Assembly (NCBI RefSeq): GCF_031624495.1
Contig: NZ_JAMQOP010000004.1
Location: 248,001-312,000 of the forward strand
Source of the DNA: Halogeometricum sp. S1BR25-6
GTDB taxonomy: Archaea > Halobacteriota > Halobacteria > Halobacteriales > Haloferacaceae
Direction: 5' to 3'
Length of the DNA: 64,000 nucleotides
The position numbers and the translations under genes were made by a program. Position 1 is the stretch's first letter, and the number at the start of each line of letters is the position of its first letter. This document shows positions 17,271-25,398 of the stretch, piece by piece. The notes beneath the pieces were generated by a model. It had not been told where the DNA came from and made no database searches. It was given only the letters and a program-made list of their open reading frames with translations.

Positions 17271-17278
17271 ATATATAT
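17271..17278 (+). promoter_or_regulatory. Strong TATA box before the structured RNA candidate
   Basis: atatatat lies in cgatatatatca, with a second AT core (aatata) at 17258-17263. Using the usual 22-27 nt spacing, either element places initiation between about 17288 and 17301, at the first strand of the predicted RNA. The preceding 16974-17265 is AT-rich for this genome and has no gene. Confidence 0.5.
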
Positions 17279-17293
17279 CATAGCAGTGTGTTA

Positions 17294-17380
17294 CCTCGTG
17301 TGACGGGGTCGAACCTAGGACCCTCGTGCGGGGTAACCCACGAGTGAACGGGAGAACCCGTTCCCGCCACCCCATCGAGG
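17294..17380 (+). ncRNA. Candidate structured RNA (three-way junction)
   Basis: The sequence folds on paper into a closed three-way junction. Stem P1 pairs CCTCG (17294-17298) with CGAGG (17376-17380), then GGGGT (17305-17309) with ACCCC (17369-17373). P2 pairs CTCGTG (17323-17328) with CACGAG (17339-17344). P3 is a perfect 7-bp hairpin, GAACGGG (17346-17352) with CCCGTTC (17357-17363), around a four-base loop. A competing helix GGGTC/GACCC (17306-17310 with 17319-17323) would break P1, as in a switch. A fourth hairpin follows at 17396-17411. It lies right behind a strong TATA box and 143 nt before a 55-codon ORF. It fits no tRNA, RNase P or SRP RNA I know. Either a free small RNA or a 5' leader. 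Confidence 0.5.
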
Positions 17381-17522
17381 CGTCCCGTCTCCGGTCGGCT
17401 GTCCGAAGCCGCCGTCCGCTTATCGGTCCATCAGTAACAATTATACGAATTCTTTCATACTAAATACCCCGTAGTTGTACGCGCTAGCGGCTAAGGAGGG
17501 GCAGCCGTAAGCAGTAGTTGCA

Positions 17523-17690
17523 ATGAGTGAACTGACCAAGTTCAACGCGGACGTTAGCGAGAAGGAGAATACGAATTTCTATCTACCTGCGACGGCAGTT
17601 TCGCCCAGCCTCGACCGCATCAGCAACGTCGTCGACGACCTGTTCGACCTCCACGGAGTGGTGCTGGTCCCCGATACGTACGACAAGTAA
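17523..17690 (+). CDS. 55-residue small protein, unknown
   Basis: The ORF begins MSELTKFNADVSEKENTNFY and ends at TAA 17688-17690. Its second half uses G/C-ending codons like a native gene (DRISNVVDDLFDLHGVVLV), while the first 20 codons are more mixed. It has no membrane segment, no CxxC and no signal peptide. A possible second promoter (catactaaata, about 17455-17465) would give a transcript start near 17487. A GGAGG at 17495-17499 is 23 nt from the ATG, too far for a normal Shine-Dalgarno site. Its position behind the structured RNA suggests the RNA could be its leader. I do not recognise the family. Confidence 0.5.
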   Translation: MSELTKFNADVSEKENTNFYLPATAVSPSLDRISNVVDDLFDLHGVVLVPDTYDK

Positions 17691-18468
17691 GTAGCGTCTG
17701 GGACCACTTCGGCCGGTTCGGCGTATACTACTCCGTCGCTCGATTTGCTTCGATTTCAGCGGTCGAGGTCGGTGACGCTTTTCCCTTCAAAGACCTCGGC
17801 GGGACTACGAGATGGCACTCACTGAGTACCGCTAACAGCGGCTCTACTCCGCGAACAACTCGGGCTCGAAGAACTTCGTGCTGCGGTTCTTCTGCCTGCA
17901 TGCGCGTATCTTCCGCACTCGATTTGGAGGACGGTTACGCTCCCGGTACGGTTCAAGCTCACGAGTGGATACAACCGGTCACCGGTAGCGACGGCGAATA
18001 CGGCTCTGGCACTGTTGAAACAGCGGGCTGTACTGAACTCTATCACGCATGCGCGATGGACCGCGAACGGCGGTGCCGTTTCGACGACGAGTGTTCGACG
18101 CGATTAGCTAAAACACCGAATCGGACTGCGGGCTGACCCCGTAATCGAATCTTCCCTTCTTCCCAATTCGAGAGAAGACACGCACTACAGTCGCTCTGCA
18201 AGCAGCGTAGTCTCGAACTCCATGGAGGGTGTTTCTGTATATCATCATAAAGTTTATTAGTCTGATCTGAGACGCTCAACCACGGAATCCAGTAGGTAGA
18301 AGAATTGTCCGTGGTGTCTCGTGGTCGTGAGTATTCACTTACGTGTAGGTCACTACACGTACGTAGAACTAAGGGGGTCCACGCTGTACCCTCATCCTAT
18401 CCGATGGTACCGACGAAATCCAGGGGCTACGACCCGCGAAATGCGATTCCAGCGCGACGGAGAGTTTC
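17691..18468. other. Mostly non-coding stretch with a small coding remnant
   Basis: No intact gene is visible in about 780 bases. At 17812 an ATG opens MALTEYR and then hits TAA. The same frame continues for about 20 codons with strongly native codon choice (QRLYSANNSGSKNFVLRFF), so it may be the broken start of a former gene. A perfect 9-bp palindrome arm pair lies at 18340-18361. The mixed composition and an integrase just downstream fit a site of past integration. Confidence 0.35.
18340..18361. promoter_or_regulatory. Perfect inverted repeat upstream of the integrase
   Basis: Nine-base arms TACGTGTAG and CTACACGTA flank a GTCA spacer. It lies about 110 bp before the integrase start and could be an operator, or part of a recombination site for the tyrosine recombinase. 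No second copy was seen in the window. Confidence 0.4.
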
Positions 18469-19560
18469 GTGACCGTCGACGACTCAGAGGTCTCGGAGGC
18501 TGTCGACCGCTACCTCCGCGCCAGCGGGGACTCAGACCAGTACCGTCACACCGCGGAGACGGTCCTCGAACAGTTCACCACCTGGCTCCGACGCCGCGAT
18601 CTCGAGACCTTCGACTCCTTCGAGAGCGATGGCGAGCAGATTCTTCGCCGGTACGCCGACCGACTCAATCAGCGCGTCCGAGCCGACGGCATCGAAGCGT
18701 CGACGGCAGGGATGTACTACGACGTCGTCAGCGGCTTTCTCGGCTACTGCGTCCGCGACGGCGTTCTCTCGCGAAACCCGGCTCTCACGGAGCGCGCTCG
18801 CGAACCCCTGCCTCGCGACGACGAAGACCGCACGCAGCAGTTCTGGACCCCCGAGGTTCGTCGAACGCTCGTCGAGTACGCGAACGACCGCGCGTACGAA
18901 GCAATCGAAGCGGACGGTCTCGACGCGATGCGGAGCGTCCGAGACCGCGCGTTCGTTCACGTCCTCGCGTACACGGGCGTCCGAGGGGCGGAGGTCTTCC
19001 GCGTGAGCGGCGACGACCGCTCGGGTCGGCAAGGACTCACCTGGAAACGGGTAGACACGGACTCGTGGACGTTCCGCGTGTGGGGAAAATCGCAATCGTG
19101 GGAGGATGTCTCCGTACTCGAACAGGCCCGCGAGTCCGTACGGCAGTGGAAACGCGTGCAGAATCCCCCGACTGACGAGTGGCCGGTGTTTCCAACCGGA
19201 CACGCACCGTCGAAGTACGCGGCGGTCCGCGACGCGCGCGACGACGCCGACGCGCTTCTCGACGACGCTGACGTCGACGAGGTCCTCCGCGAGTACGAAA
19301 TCGCGCCGCCGGCGGTCACGACTCACGGCGCGCGTCGGGTCCTCGCGCGAATCGCCGACGATGCCGGCGTCGACGTCGACGGTGAGGCACCGAAGCTACA
19401 CGGTGCTCGTCGCGGTCTTGGGGACGCGCTGTTCCGCAAAGACCGAGGACTGGCGTCCGACGTTCTACGGCACTCCAGTCTCTCCGTGACGAAAGCGGCC
19501 TACTCGCACATCGACGCGGCGGAACGGGGCGAGGCGGCGAGCGAACTTCTCGACGAGTAG
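18469..19560 (+). CDS. Tyrosine recombinase (integrase/XerC-D family)
   Basis: A 363-residue site-specific recombinase. The N-terminal 130 residues are an SAM-like core-binding domain (YLRASGDSDQYRHTAETVLE). The catalytic domain keeps Arg172 (YTGVRGAEVF), the HxxR pair His311-Arg314 (KLHGARRGLG), His335 (LRHSSLSV) and the nucleophile Tyr345 (KAAYSHID), so it should be active. Translation starts at GTG 18469. No tRNA gene, att repeat or other phage/plasmid gene is adjacent, so it is either a chromosomal orphan recombinase, of which haloarchaea have many, or the last piece of a decayed element. The palindrome at 18340 may be its target or operator. Confidence 0.92.
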   Translation: MTVDDSEVSEAVDRYLRASGDSDQYRHTAETVLEQFTTWLRRRDLETFDSFESDGEQILRRYADRLNQRVRADGIEASTAGMYYDVVSGFLGYCVRDGVLSRNPALTERAREPLPRDDEDRTQQFWTPEVRRTLVEYANDRAYEAIEADGLDAMRSVRDRAFVHVLAYTGVRGAEVFRVSGDDRSGRQGLTWKRVDTDSWTFRVWGKSQSWEDVSVLEQARESVRQWKRVQNPPTDEWPVFPTGHAPSKYAAVRDARDDADALLDDADVDEVLREYEIAPPAVTTHGARRVLARIADDAGVDVDGEAPKLHGARRGLGDALFRKDRGLASDVLRHSSLSVTKAAYSHIDAAERGEAASELLDE

Positions 19561-19727
19561 TTCGACCCGACTGCGAGGCCTCTTCGCGCACCAGTCACGA
19601 ACATCGGAGGGTCACCGGAAGCGCCCCCGTGAATCGTCGAGTGATGCGTCCTCGGTGTGGGATTCAAAAAATTCTCGAAATTAGATAGTAGGGATTTTAA
19701 TGTGAGTTCGTTGTATTAACACGGTCG

Positions 19728-20996
19728 ATGCCACTATTCCAAACGAGACGAGCGTTGCTCAAGACGATAGGCGGCACGGCGACTGCCGCCGGGTTGACCG
19801 GTACTGTCAGCGGTCGACAGCGAGCGGAGAATCGAAGTCGGAACCGGAATCGGCGACGTGGGGTTCGCTACGCGGCCTTCAACGTGATCGAACTGGAGAC
19901 GGAGCAGGTCCAAAAACAGGGAGACAAGCAGGCGGAAGCGGCCGCCCGAGTCGTGCAAGAAGCTCAACCGGACGTGCTCGTCGTCAACGAACTCACGAAC
20001 AACCTGCAGGAGGGCGAACACACCGACACGGCGAACATCGACGCATTCGTCGAGAACTATCTCAGCGTCCCGCAACGGGACGACCTCGACGGCATCGACT
20101 ACGAACACACGTATCAGCCGACAAGTAACACGGGCGTCCTCCCCGATGAGGACTACGACTTCAACAAAGACGGAGAGGCCGGTGCGCGGCCCGGCGACGC
20201 GTTCGGATTCGGTGAGTTCCCCGGACACTACGCGTTCGCGGTGGCGAGCACGTACCCGATCGAGGAGTCCGAGATACGGTCGTTCCAGACGTTCGAGTGG
20301 GCCGATATGCCCGACAACCTCATTCCGGTGAAAGGCGAGGAAGGCGTCGTCACGGACCCCGCGGACGACGAGACGGCGCTCTACCTCACCGAAGACGAAC
20401 TCGACGTCTACCGACTCTCCTCGAAGACGCACGTCGACGTCCCGTTCCGGGTCAAAGGGGGAACGGTCCACGGTCTGTTCGCGCACCCGACGCCGCCCGG
20501 TTTCGACGGCGTAAACAACTTCAACGGGAAGTGGAACCACGACGAGGTCCGGTTCTTCGCGGATTACGTCGCCGGCGAGGACTACATCTACGACGACGAC
20601 GGCGTACACGGGGGTCTCGACGACGACGCCTCGTACGTTCTGATGGGCGACATGAACGCGGGACCGGGACGTGGCCGAGACGCCCGTCCGCTCCAACCCG
20701 CACAGAAGTTCTTCGTCGACAACGACGACTTCAACACCGACCGTCTCCCGACGAGTTCGGGCGGGTTCCAGCACGGTCTTCCCACGGCGACACGCTTCGG
20801 CGGTGACGTGGAGGGAGTCGTCGAACTCATCGACTACGTCCTTCCGTCTCCCGACCTCTCGCTCCGAGACTCGGCGGTCGTCTGGCCGAGCGAGGCCGCG
20901 ACGGAGGACGGCCTCCTGGATGACGTCGACGAAGCCTCGGACCACCGACTCGTCTGGGCCGACATCGCGACGAATCCCGGTAACGGAAAAAAGTAG
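19728..20996 (+). CDS. Secreted endonuclease/exonuclease/phosphatase-fold protein (Tat signal)
   Basis: A 422-residue exported hydrolase. The N-terminus has a twin-arginine signal (TRRALLKTIGGTATAAGLTG) and then the EEP fold: RYAAFNVIELE near residue 46, a Glu-bearing VVNELTN, GDMNAGPG at about residue 307 and the terminal catalytic SDHRLVWADI at about 404. These are the metal-binding Asn/Glu and the Asp/His of DNase I-like enzymes. Relatives include nucleases, phosphodiesterases and phytase-like phosphatases; substrate is unclear. A TATA-like attttaatg at about 19693 sits 35 nt upstream. It is next to the recombinase but has native codon use and no obvious functional tie. Confidence 0.82.
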   Translation: MPLFQTRRALLKTIGGTATAAGLTGTVSGRQRAENRSRNRNRRRGVRYAAFNVIELETEQVQKQGDKQAEAAARVVQEAQPDVLVVNELTNNLQEGEHTDTANIDAFVENYLSVPQRDDLDGIDYEHTYQPTSNTGVLPDEDYDFNKDGEAGARPGDAFGFGEFPGHYAFAVASTYPIEESEIRSFQTFEWADMPDNLIPVKGEEGVVTDPADDETALYLTEDELDVYRLSSKTHVDVPFRVKGGTVHGLFAHPTPPGFDGVNNFNGKWNHDEVRFFADYVAGEDYIYDDDGVHGGLDDDASYVLMGDMNAGPGRGRDARPLQPAQKFFVDNDDFNTDRLPTSSGGFQHGLPTATRFGGDVEGVVELIDYVLPSPDLSLRDSAVVWPSEAATEDGLLDDVDEASDHRLVWADIATNPGNGKK

Positions 20997-21088
20997 CCGC
21001 GTTCCGGTGAGAGCGAGCGGTGAGACGGGACGTGCGTTCGTGACCGGAGTCGGAGGCCGGCGACGTGCGTCGCGGCCCCGGTCGCGCC

Positions 21089-22150
21089 TCATCCGAGCAG
21101 TCGGGTCCGGAGGTCCGCGACGACTTCCGCGGTCGTCCCCTCGCCGCCGATGTCCGGCGTCCGGGGCGCCGACGAGTCCGCGAGTTGCGCCGCGACGGCC
21201 CCCCGGAGGGTGTCGGCGGCCTCGTCTTCACCGAGATGCTCGAGCATCATCGCACAGGAGAGCACGGTCGCGAGCGGATTCGCGACGCCGTCGCCTGTGA
21301 TGTCGAAGGCGCTCCCGTGGACCGGTTCGAACATCGACGGGTTCGTCCCCGTCGGGTCGACGTTCGCGGAGGGCGCAAGCCCGATGCTCCCGGAGATAAT
21401 CGCGCCGAGGTCGGTCAGGACGTCGCCGAACAGGTTCGACGCCGCGACGACGTCGAACTCCTCGGGGCGGCGCACGAAGTCCATGCTCGCGGCGTCGACG
21501 AGCAGTCGTTCGACCTCCACGCCGGGATAGTCGGCGCTCACCTCCTCCACCACGTCGTCCCAGAACACCATGCCGTACGCCTGCGCGTTCGACTTCGTGA
21601 CGTTGGTCAGTTTCCCGTCGCGGGCGGCCGCCGCCTCGAACGCGGGCCGGAGGAGTCGTTCCGTCGCCTCCCGCGTGAACACCGCGCTCTGCACCGCGAC
21701 TTCGTTGTCGGAACCCTCGTGTTCCCGGCCGCCGACGTGCGCGTACTCCCCCTCCGTGTTCTGCCGGTAGACGACGAAATCTATCTCGCCGGCGTCGTAC
21801 CCGCGGAGGGGACTGTCCACCCCCTCGAAGAGGTACGAGGGGCGCTTGCAGACGTGCTGGTCGAACCCCTTCGTTATCGGGAGGCGCAGTCCGTGCAGGG
21901 TGACGTGGTCGGGGACGTCCGGGTGCCCGACCGCGCCGAGGAGAATCGAGTCGTGGGCTTCGAGACGGTCCAGTCCGTCCTCGGGCATCATCCGACCCGC
22001 GTCCAGATACCGCTCGCTCCCCCAGTCGTACTCCGTCACCGCGAGCGTCGCGCCGTGCGCCTCGGCCGCGTCCCGGACGAGCGGAAACGCCGCCTCGACC
22101 ACCTCTCTCCCGATGCCGTCGCCGGGTATCACCGCGATGTCGTGGGCCAT
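21089..22150 (-). CDS. Tartrate/isopropylmalate-type decarboxylating dehydrogenase (TtuC-like)
   Basis: A 353-residue NAD(P)-dependent beta-decarboxylating dehydrogenase. It opens with IAVIPGDGIGREVVEAAFPL. It keeps VYRQNTEGEYAHVGG, the catalytic Lys in TNVTKSNA, VDAASMDFVRR, NLFGDVLTDLGA and EPVHGSA. The YLDAGRMMPEDGLD stretch and the HGLRLPITKGFDQHVCKRPS segment match the tartrate/D-malate group better than LeuB, but substrate is uncertain. The frame extends 35 codons upstream; I chose the ATG at 22148-22150 (MAHDIAVIPGD) because the extra part is not conserved in character and crosses the intergenic region. The gene is divergent from the dehydrogenase at 22254, sharing a 103-bp promoter region. 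Confidence 0.85.
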   Translation of the reverse strand: MAHDIAVIPGDGIGREVVEAAFPLVRDAAEAHGATLAVTEYDWGSERYLDAGRMMPEDGLDRLEAHDSILLGAVGHPDVPDHVTLHGLRLPITKGFDQHVCKRPSYLFEGVDSPLRGYDAGEIDFVVYRQNTEGEYAHVGGREHEGSDNEVAVQSAVFTREATERLLRPAFEAAAARDGKLTNVTKSNAQAYGMVFWDDVVEEVSADYPGVEVERLLVDAASMDFVRRPEEFDVVAASNLFGDVLTDLGAIISGSIGLAPSANVDPTGTNPSMFEPVHGSAFDITGDGVANPLATVLSCAMMLEHLGEDEAADTLRGAVAAQLADSSAPRTPDIGGEGTTAEVVADLRTRLLG

Positions 22151-22253
22151 CGGCCGAACGTCTCCCGTCGGTTCCAAAAGTACACCGACCGGGCGGGCGT
22201 CGGGTTGGATTCGCGCCCGAGAGTTATTGGAGGCGGCCGCCCACGGAAGGCGC

Positions 22254-23120
22254 ATGGACCGAATCGGACTCGTCGGCGCCGGCTACATCGGAACGGAGTT
22301 CCTCGACCGACTGCTCCCCGACCGCGAGGTGACGGTGTACGACGTCGACGACCGACGGGTCGAAGACGCCGTCGACCGCGGCGCGACGGCGGCCGACTCC
22401 CCGGCGGCGGTCGCCGAGGGAACCGATGCGGTGGTGATGGCGGTGCCCGGGACGCCGGAGGTGGAGGCGACGATGGAGGGCGAAGACGGACTCGCGGGGT
22501 CGCTCTCGCCGGGCCAACTCCTCGTCGACGCGACCACCACGCACCCCGACACCTCGCTCGCCTGCGAGGAACTGTGCGCCGACGCCGGCGCCGGGTTCGT
22601 CGAGGCGCCCATCACCGGCGCCGCGCCGCGGGAGGGCTATCAGATGATGGTCGGCGGGAGCGAGGAGCACTACGCGGCGGCGACGCCGTTGCTCGACGTG
22701 CTTTCGGACGCCCACGTCCGCGTCGGCCCCGTCCCCGACGGAACGATACTCAAACTCGGCCTCCAGATGCGCTACGCCGGGCGGCGGGCGCTCGACGCCG
22801 AGATAGTCGAGTTCGCCCGCGACAACGGCGTCGACCCGACGCTGTTCGCCGAGTTCTTCGGCATGGACATCCCGGAAAATTTCGTCACCGGGGACTTCAC
22901 GCGGGACGTCGAGGGGTTGGGCGCTCGGGCCATCTGGGACAAAGACATCGGGTACGCGCGGTCCGTCGCCCACGAGGAGGGGACGGCCCTGCCGGTGAAC
23001 GCCGTCGTCCACGAGGCCTTCCGCGCGACCCGACGCCTCGCCGACGACGAGGAGAAGGACGCCTCGGCGCTCATCCGGTACTGGATGGCGCTCAACGGCG
23101 CCGAGGACCGATACGAGTAG
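22254..23120 (+). CDS. NAD-binding beta-hydroxyacid dehydrogenase-like protein
   Basis: A 288-residue member of the 3-hydroxyisobutyrate / 2-hydroxy-3-oxopropionate reductase family. The Rossmann motif is IGLVGAGYIGTEF (residues 4-16) and the substrate loop is VEAPITGAAPREG. The catalytic lysine is Lys167 (GTILKLGLQM), but the Asn that normally follows (KxxNN) is replaced, so activity or substrate may differ from the classic enzymes. The 424-codon open frame begins far upstream; the ATG at 22254 is right because it starts exactly at the Rossmann strand. With the divergent TtuC-like enzyme it may form an organic-acid (tartrate/tartronate-like) route; this is inference. Confidence 0.85.
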   Translation: MDRIGLVGAGYIGTEFLDRLLPDREVTVYDVDDRRVEDAVDRGATAADSPAAVAEGTDAVVMAVPGTPEVEATMEGEDGLAGSLSPGQLLVDATTTHPDTSLACEELCADAGAGFVEAPITGAAPREGYQMMVGGSEEHYAAATPLLDVLSDAHVRVGPVPDGTILKLGLQMRYAGRRALDAEIVEFARDNGVDPTLFAEFFGMDIPENFVTGDFTRDVEGLGARAIWDKDIGYARSVAHEEGTALPVNAVVHEAFRATRRLADDEEKDASALIRYWMALNGAEDRYE

Positions 23121-23182
23121 CGCTGTCGTCGCCCGTGAGTCCACGAATGACTGCGGCGGGGGCCGAAACGGCCGGTCGGCGG

Positions 23183-24298
23183 CTACTCCCGCAGGAACGA
23201 CTCGTCGCCGTACTTCTCACGCAGGTCGTGGAAGCGTTCGCGCTGTTCCCGAATTCCGGGCGTCGCCTCCGCGTAGGTGTAGTCGAACATCGACTCGGGG
23301 TCCGCCTCGAACGACTCCATCCGGTCGACGGCGTCCGCCAGCGCCTCGGTTATCTCCGCTTCCATCTCCTCTCGCCTCTGGTCGTCGAGGTGCCTCCGGT
23401 CGCGGAGGAACGTCTCGAAGCGGTCCAGCGGGTCCTTCCGCTTCCACTCTTCAACCTCCTCGTCGTCGCGATAGACCGAGGGGTCGTCGGCCGTCGTGTG
23501 CGCGCCGAAGCGGTACTGCACCGCCTCGACGAGCGTCGGGCGGGGGTGTTCGCCCGAGTCGTCCAGCGCTCGCTCGCGGGCGGCCCGCGTCACGACGTAC
23601 GTCGCCAGCGGGTCCATCCCGTCGACCTGAACCCCGTCGAAGCCGTACGCCGTCGCCTTCTGCGCGAACGTCTCGCTCGCCGTCTGGCGCGCCCGCGGCG
23701 TCGAGATGGCCCACTGGTTGTTGTTGCAGACGAAGACGGCGGGTACGTCGTACACGCCGGCGAAGTTCATCGCCTCGTGGAAATCCCCCTCGCTCGTCGC
23801 GCCGTCGCCGAAGTGCGCCACCGCCACCCGCGACTCCTCTCGCAGTTTCATCGCCATCGCCGCGCCGACGACGTGCGGGAGGTGGTCGGCGATAGCGATG
23901 TTTAGCGGGAATATCTCCAACTCCGCCAGCGCCGCGTTCCCCGCCTCGTGACCCGCCCAGTAGAGGAGATACTCCCACGGGAATCCGCGGCCGACGACGG
24001 CGCCGTGCTCGCGGTACTGATAGGAGACGAGGTCCTCGGGGGCGAGCGCGTACGTCGACCCCATCTGCGACCCTTCCTGCCCCGCGAGCGAGGAGTACGT
24101 CCCGATGCGACCCTGCCGCTGGAGGCTGATCATCCGCTCGTCGAACCGCCTACAAAAGAGCATATCGCGGTACATCGAGACGAGCGTCTCCGCTCCCAGG
24201 TCGGGCAGGAGGTCCGGCGAGACGACGGTCCCGTCGGCGTCCAGTACCTGCACCGTCTCGTCGGGTTCGCGCGACAGCACGTCGTCACTCGACACCAT
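23183..24298 (-). CDS. 2-oxoacid dehydrogenase E1 component alpha subunit (PdhA-like)
   Basis: A 371-residue thiamin-diphosphate enzyme subunit. The TPP/Mg motif is GDGATSEGDF (starting residue 164), closing with NNNQWAIS (192-199). HFGDG, YREHG and FGAHTTADDPS are the other hallmarks. E1-alpha works with E1-beta, E2 and E3 to decarboxylate pyruvate or branched-chain oxoacids, but none of these lie in the flanking sequence, so this is an orphan copy or depends on distant partners. The ATG at 24296-24298 gives MVSSDDVLSREPDE; the 65 upstream codons in frame look non-coding. It converges with the dehydrogenase gene at 23120. Confidence 0.9.
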   Translation of the reverse strand: MVSSDDVLSREPDETVQVLDADGTVVSPDLLPDLGAETLVSMYRDMLFCRRFDERMISLQRQGRIGTYSSLAGQEGSQMGSTYALAPEDLVSYQYREHGAVVGRGFPWEYLLYWAGHEAGNAALAELEIFPLNIAIADHLPHVVGAAMAMKLREESRVAVAHFGDGATSEGDFHEAMNFAGVYDVPAVFVCNNNQWAISTPRARQTASETFAQKATAYGFDGVQVDGMDPLATYVVTRAARERALDDSGEHPRPTLVEAVQYRFGAHTTADDPSVYRDDEEVEEWKRKDPLDRFETFLRDRRHLDDQRREEMEAEITEALADAVDRMESFEADPESMFDYTYAEATPGIREQRERFHDLREKYGDESFLRE

Positions 24299-24505
24299 CG
24301 TTCTCACTGTCACGGACGACGGGTAAGAAACGTCGGGTCGGCGAACTTCCGGGTCCGAGGCGGGCGGCGCCGCGTACCGTTCGCGTCCCACCCCCCTCGT
24401 TTCCGACGTTCTTCGGGGTCCGGTCTCGCGGAACCGTCGCTTCACCGGTGGGAGCGCGCACCCCGGCGAACACATTGAAGTCCGTTCGCGCACCCTCGTC
24501 GGCTA

Positions 24506-25207
24506 GTGAGGCTGTTCTCCTCGGCGGCGGCCCGACGGCGGAGCGCGGCGCTCCTAGTCGCCGTTGCGGCGGCGCTGGCTGCGCTGTACGCGGGTCTCCG
24601 GCGCTACGCGCCGTTCGTCCTCCACCCCGAGGAACTCCGCGCGTGGATCGAGGGGTTCGGCGTACTCGCGCCGGTCGTCTTCGTCCTCTTTCAGACGGTG
24701 CAGGTCGTCGTCGCCCCGATTCCCGGCCAGGTCGTCGCGCTCGTCGCGGGGTACCTGTTCGGTCCGGTCGCGGGGACCGTCTACAGCCTCGTCGGCGTGC
24801 TCCTCGGGAGCGCCATCGCGTTCATGCTGGCCGACCGGTACGGACGGGGCTTCGTCGAGGAGGTGCTCGACGAGGAGGTGGTCGAACGATTCGACGGGTT
24901 CGTCGACCGGGTCGGGGTTCCGGGTCTGCTGGCGTTCGTCGTCATCCCCGGCCTCCCGGACGACGCCATCTGTTTTCTCGCCGGAATCACGAACTGGCGG
25001 CTCCGAACGTTCATGGCCGCCATCACGGTCGGACGGCTCCCGGCCTACGTGCTCACCGTCTACGCCGGCGGCAAACTGGCGAGCGGACGGTTCGTCGGCG
25101 CGATGGCCATCTTCGGCGCAATAGTCGCGATTTCCGTCGTCGGCTACGTCAAGCAGAAGACGATACGAAACCTCGTGCGGCGGTTCGCGGAGCGCGCCTC
25201 CTTCTGA
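24506..25207 (+). CDS. TVP38/TMEM64 (VTT-domain) membrane protein
   Basis: A 233-residue integral membrane protein of the DedA/TVP38 superfamily. About six hydrophobic segments are visible, with the VTT-domain core AGYLFGPVAGTVYSLVGVLL and the loop VVIPGLPDDAICFLAGIT, where Pro/Asp residues are typical. Translation starts at GTG 24506. Superfamily members are thought to scramble or transport lipids or small molecules, but archaeal copies have no settled role. It ends 13 bp before MITE copy 2. Confidence 0.88.
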   Translation: MRLFSSAAARRRSAALLVAVAAALAALYAGLRRYAPFVLHPEELRAWIEGFGVLAPVVFVLFQTVQVVVAPIPGQVVALVAGYLFGPVAGTVYSLVGVLLGSAIAFMLADRYGRGFVEEVLDEEVVERFDGFVDRVGVPGLLAFVVIPGLPDDAICFLAGITNWRLRTFMAAITVGRLPAYVLTVYAGGKLASGRFVGAMAIFGAIVAISVVGYVKQKTIRNLVRRFAERASF

Positions 25208-25220
25208 GGCTCCGAGACGC

Positions 25221-25304
25221 TATAGTAGCGTCTGCAACTGATTACTCGTCCGACCGCACGCCGTCGTACGGTCGAGTGTGTGAAGACTTGCAGACGCGAC
25301 TATA
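25221..25304. repeat. 84-bp MITE-like inverted-repeat element, copy 2
   Basis: Terminal inverted repeats TATAGTAGCGTCTGCAA (25221-25237) and TTGCAGACGCGACTATA (25288-25304) differ at one position. The internal 50 bp match the reverse complement of copy 1 at most positions (shared CCGACCGC core), so this copy is inverted relative to copy 1 at 5035-5118. A single-stranded form would make one long hairpin. It lies between a membrane-protein gene and DNA ligase and disrupts no gene. Confidence 0.8.
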
Positions 25305-25398
25305 ATACCCCTCGTTGCCCCGACGGCGGTCCGGTCTTCCCGTCCCGCGACGGGGTGACCGCGAGGGCCTTTTGTCCGTGCTTCCCCTAGCGCGCCCG

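Noticed and set aside
17289-17385. tRNA gene on either strand
   Set aside because: The minus strand has a GGTTCGACCC that looks like a T-loop, but the flanking bases do not form a T-stem and there is no cloverleaf. The three-way junction on the + strand explains the pairing better.
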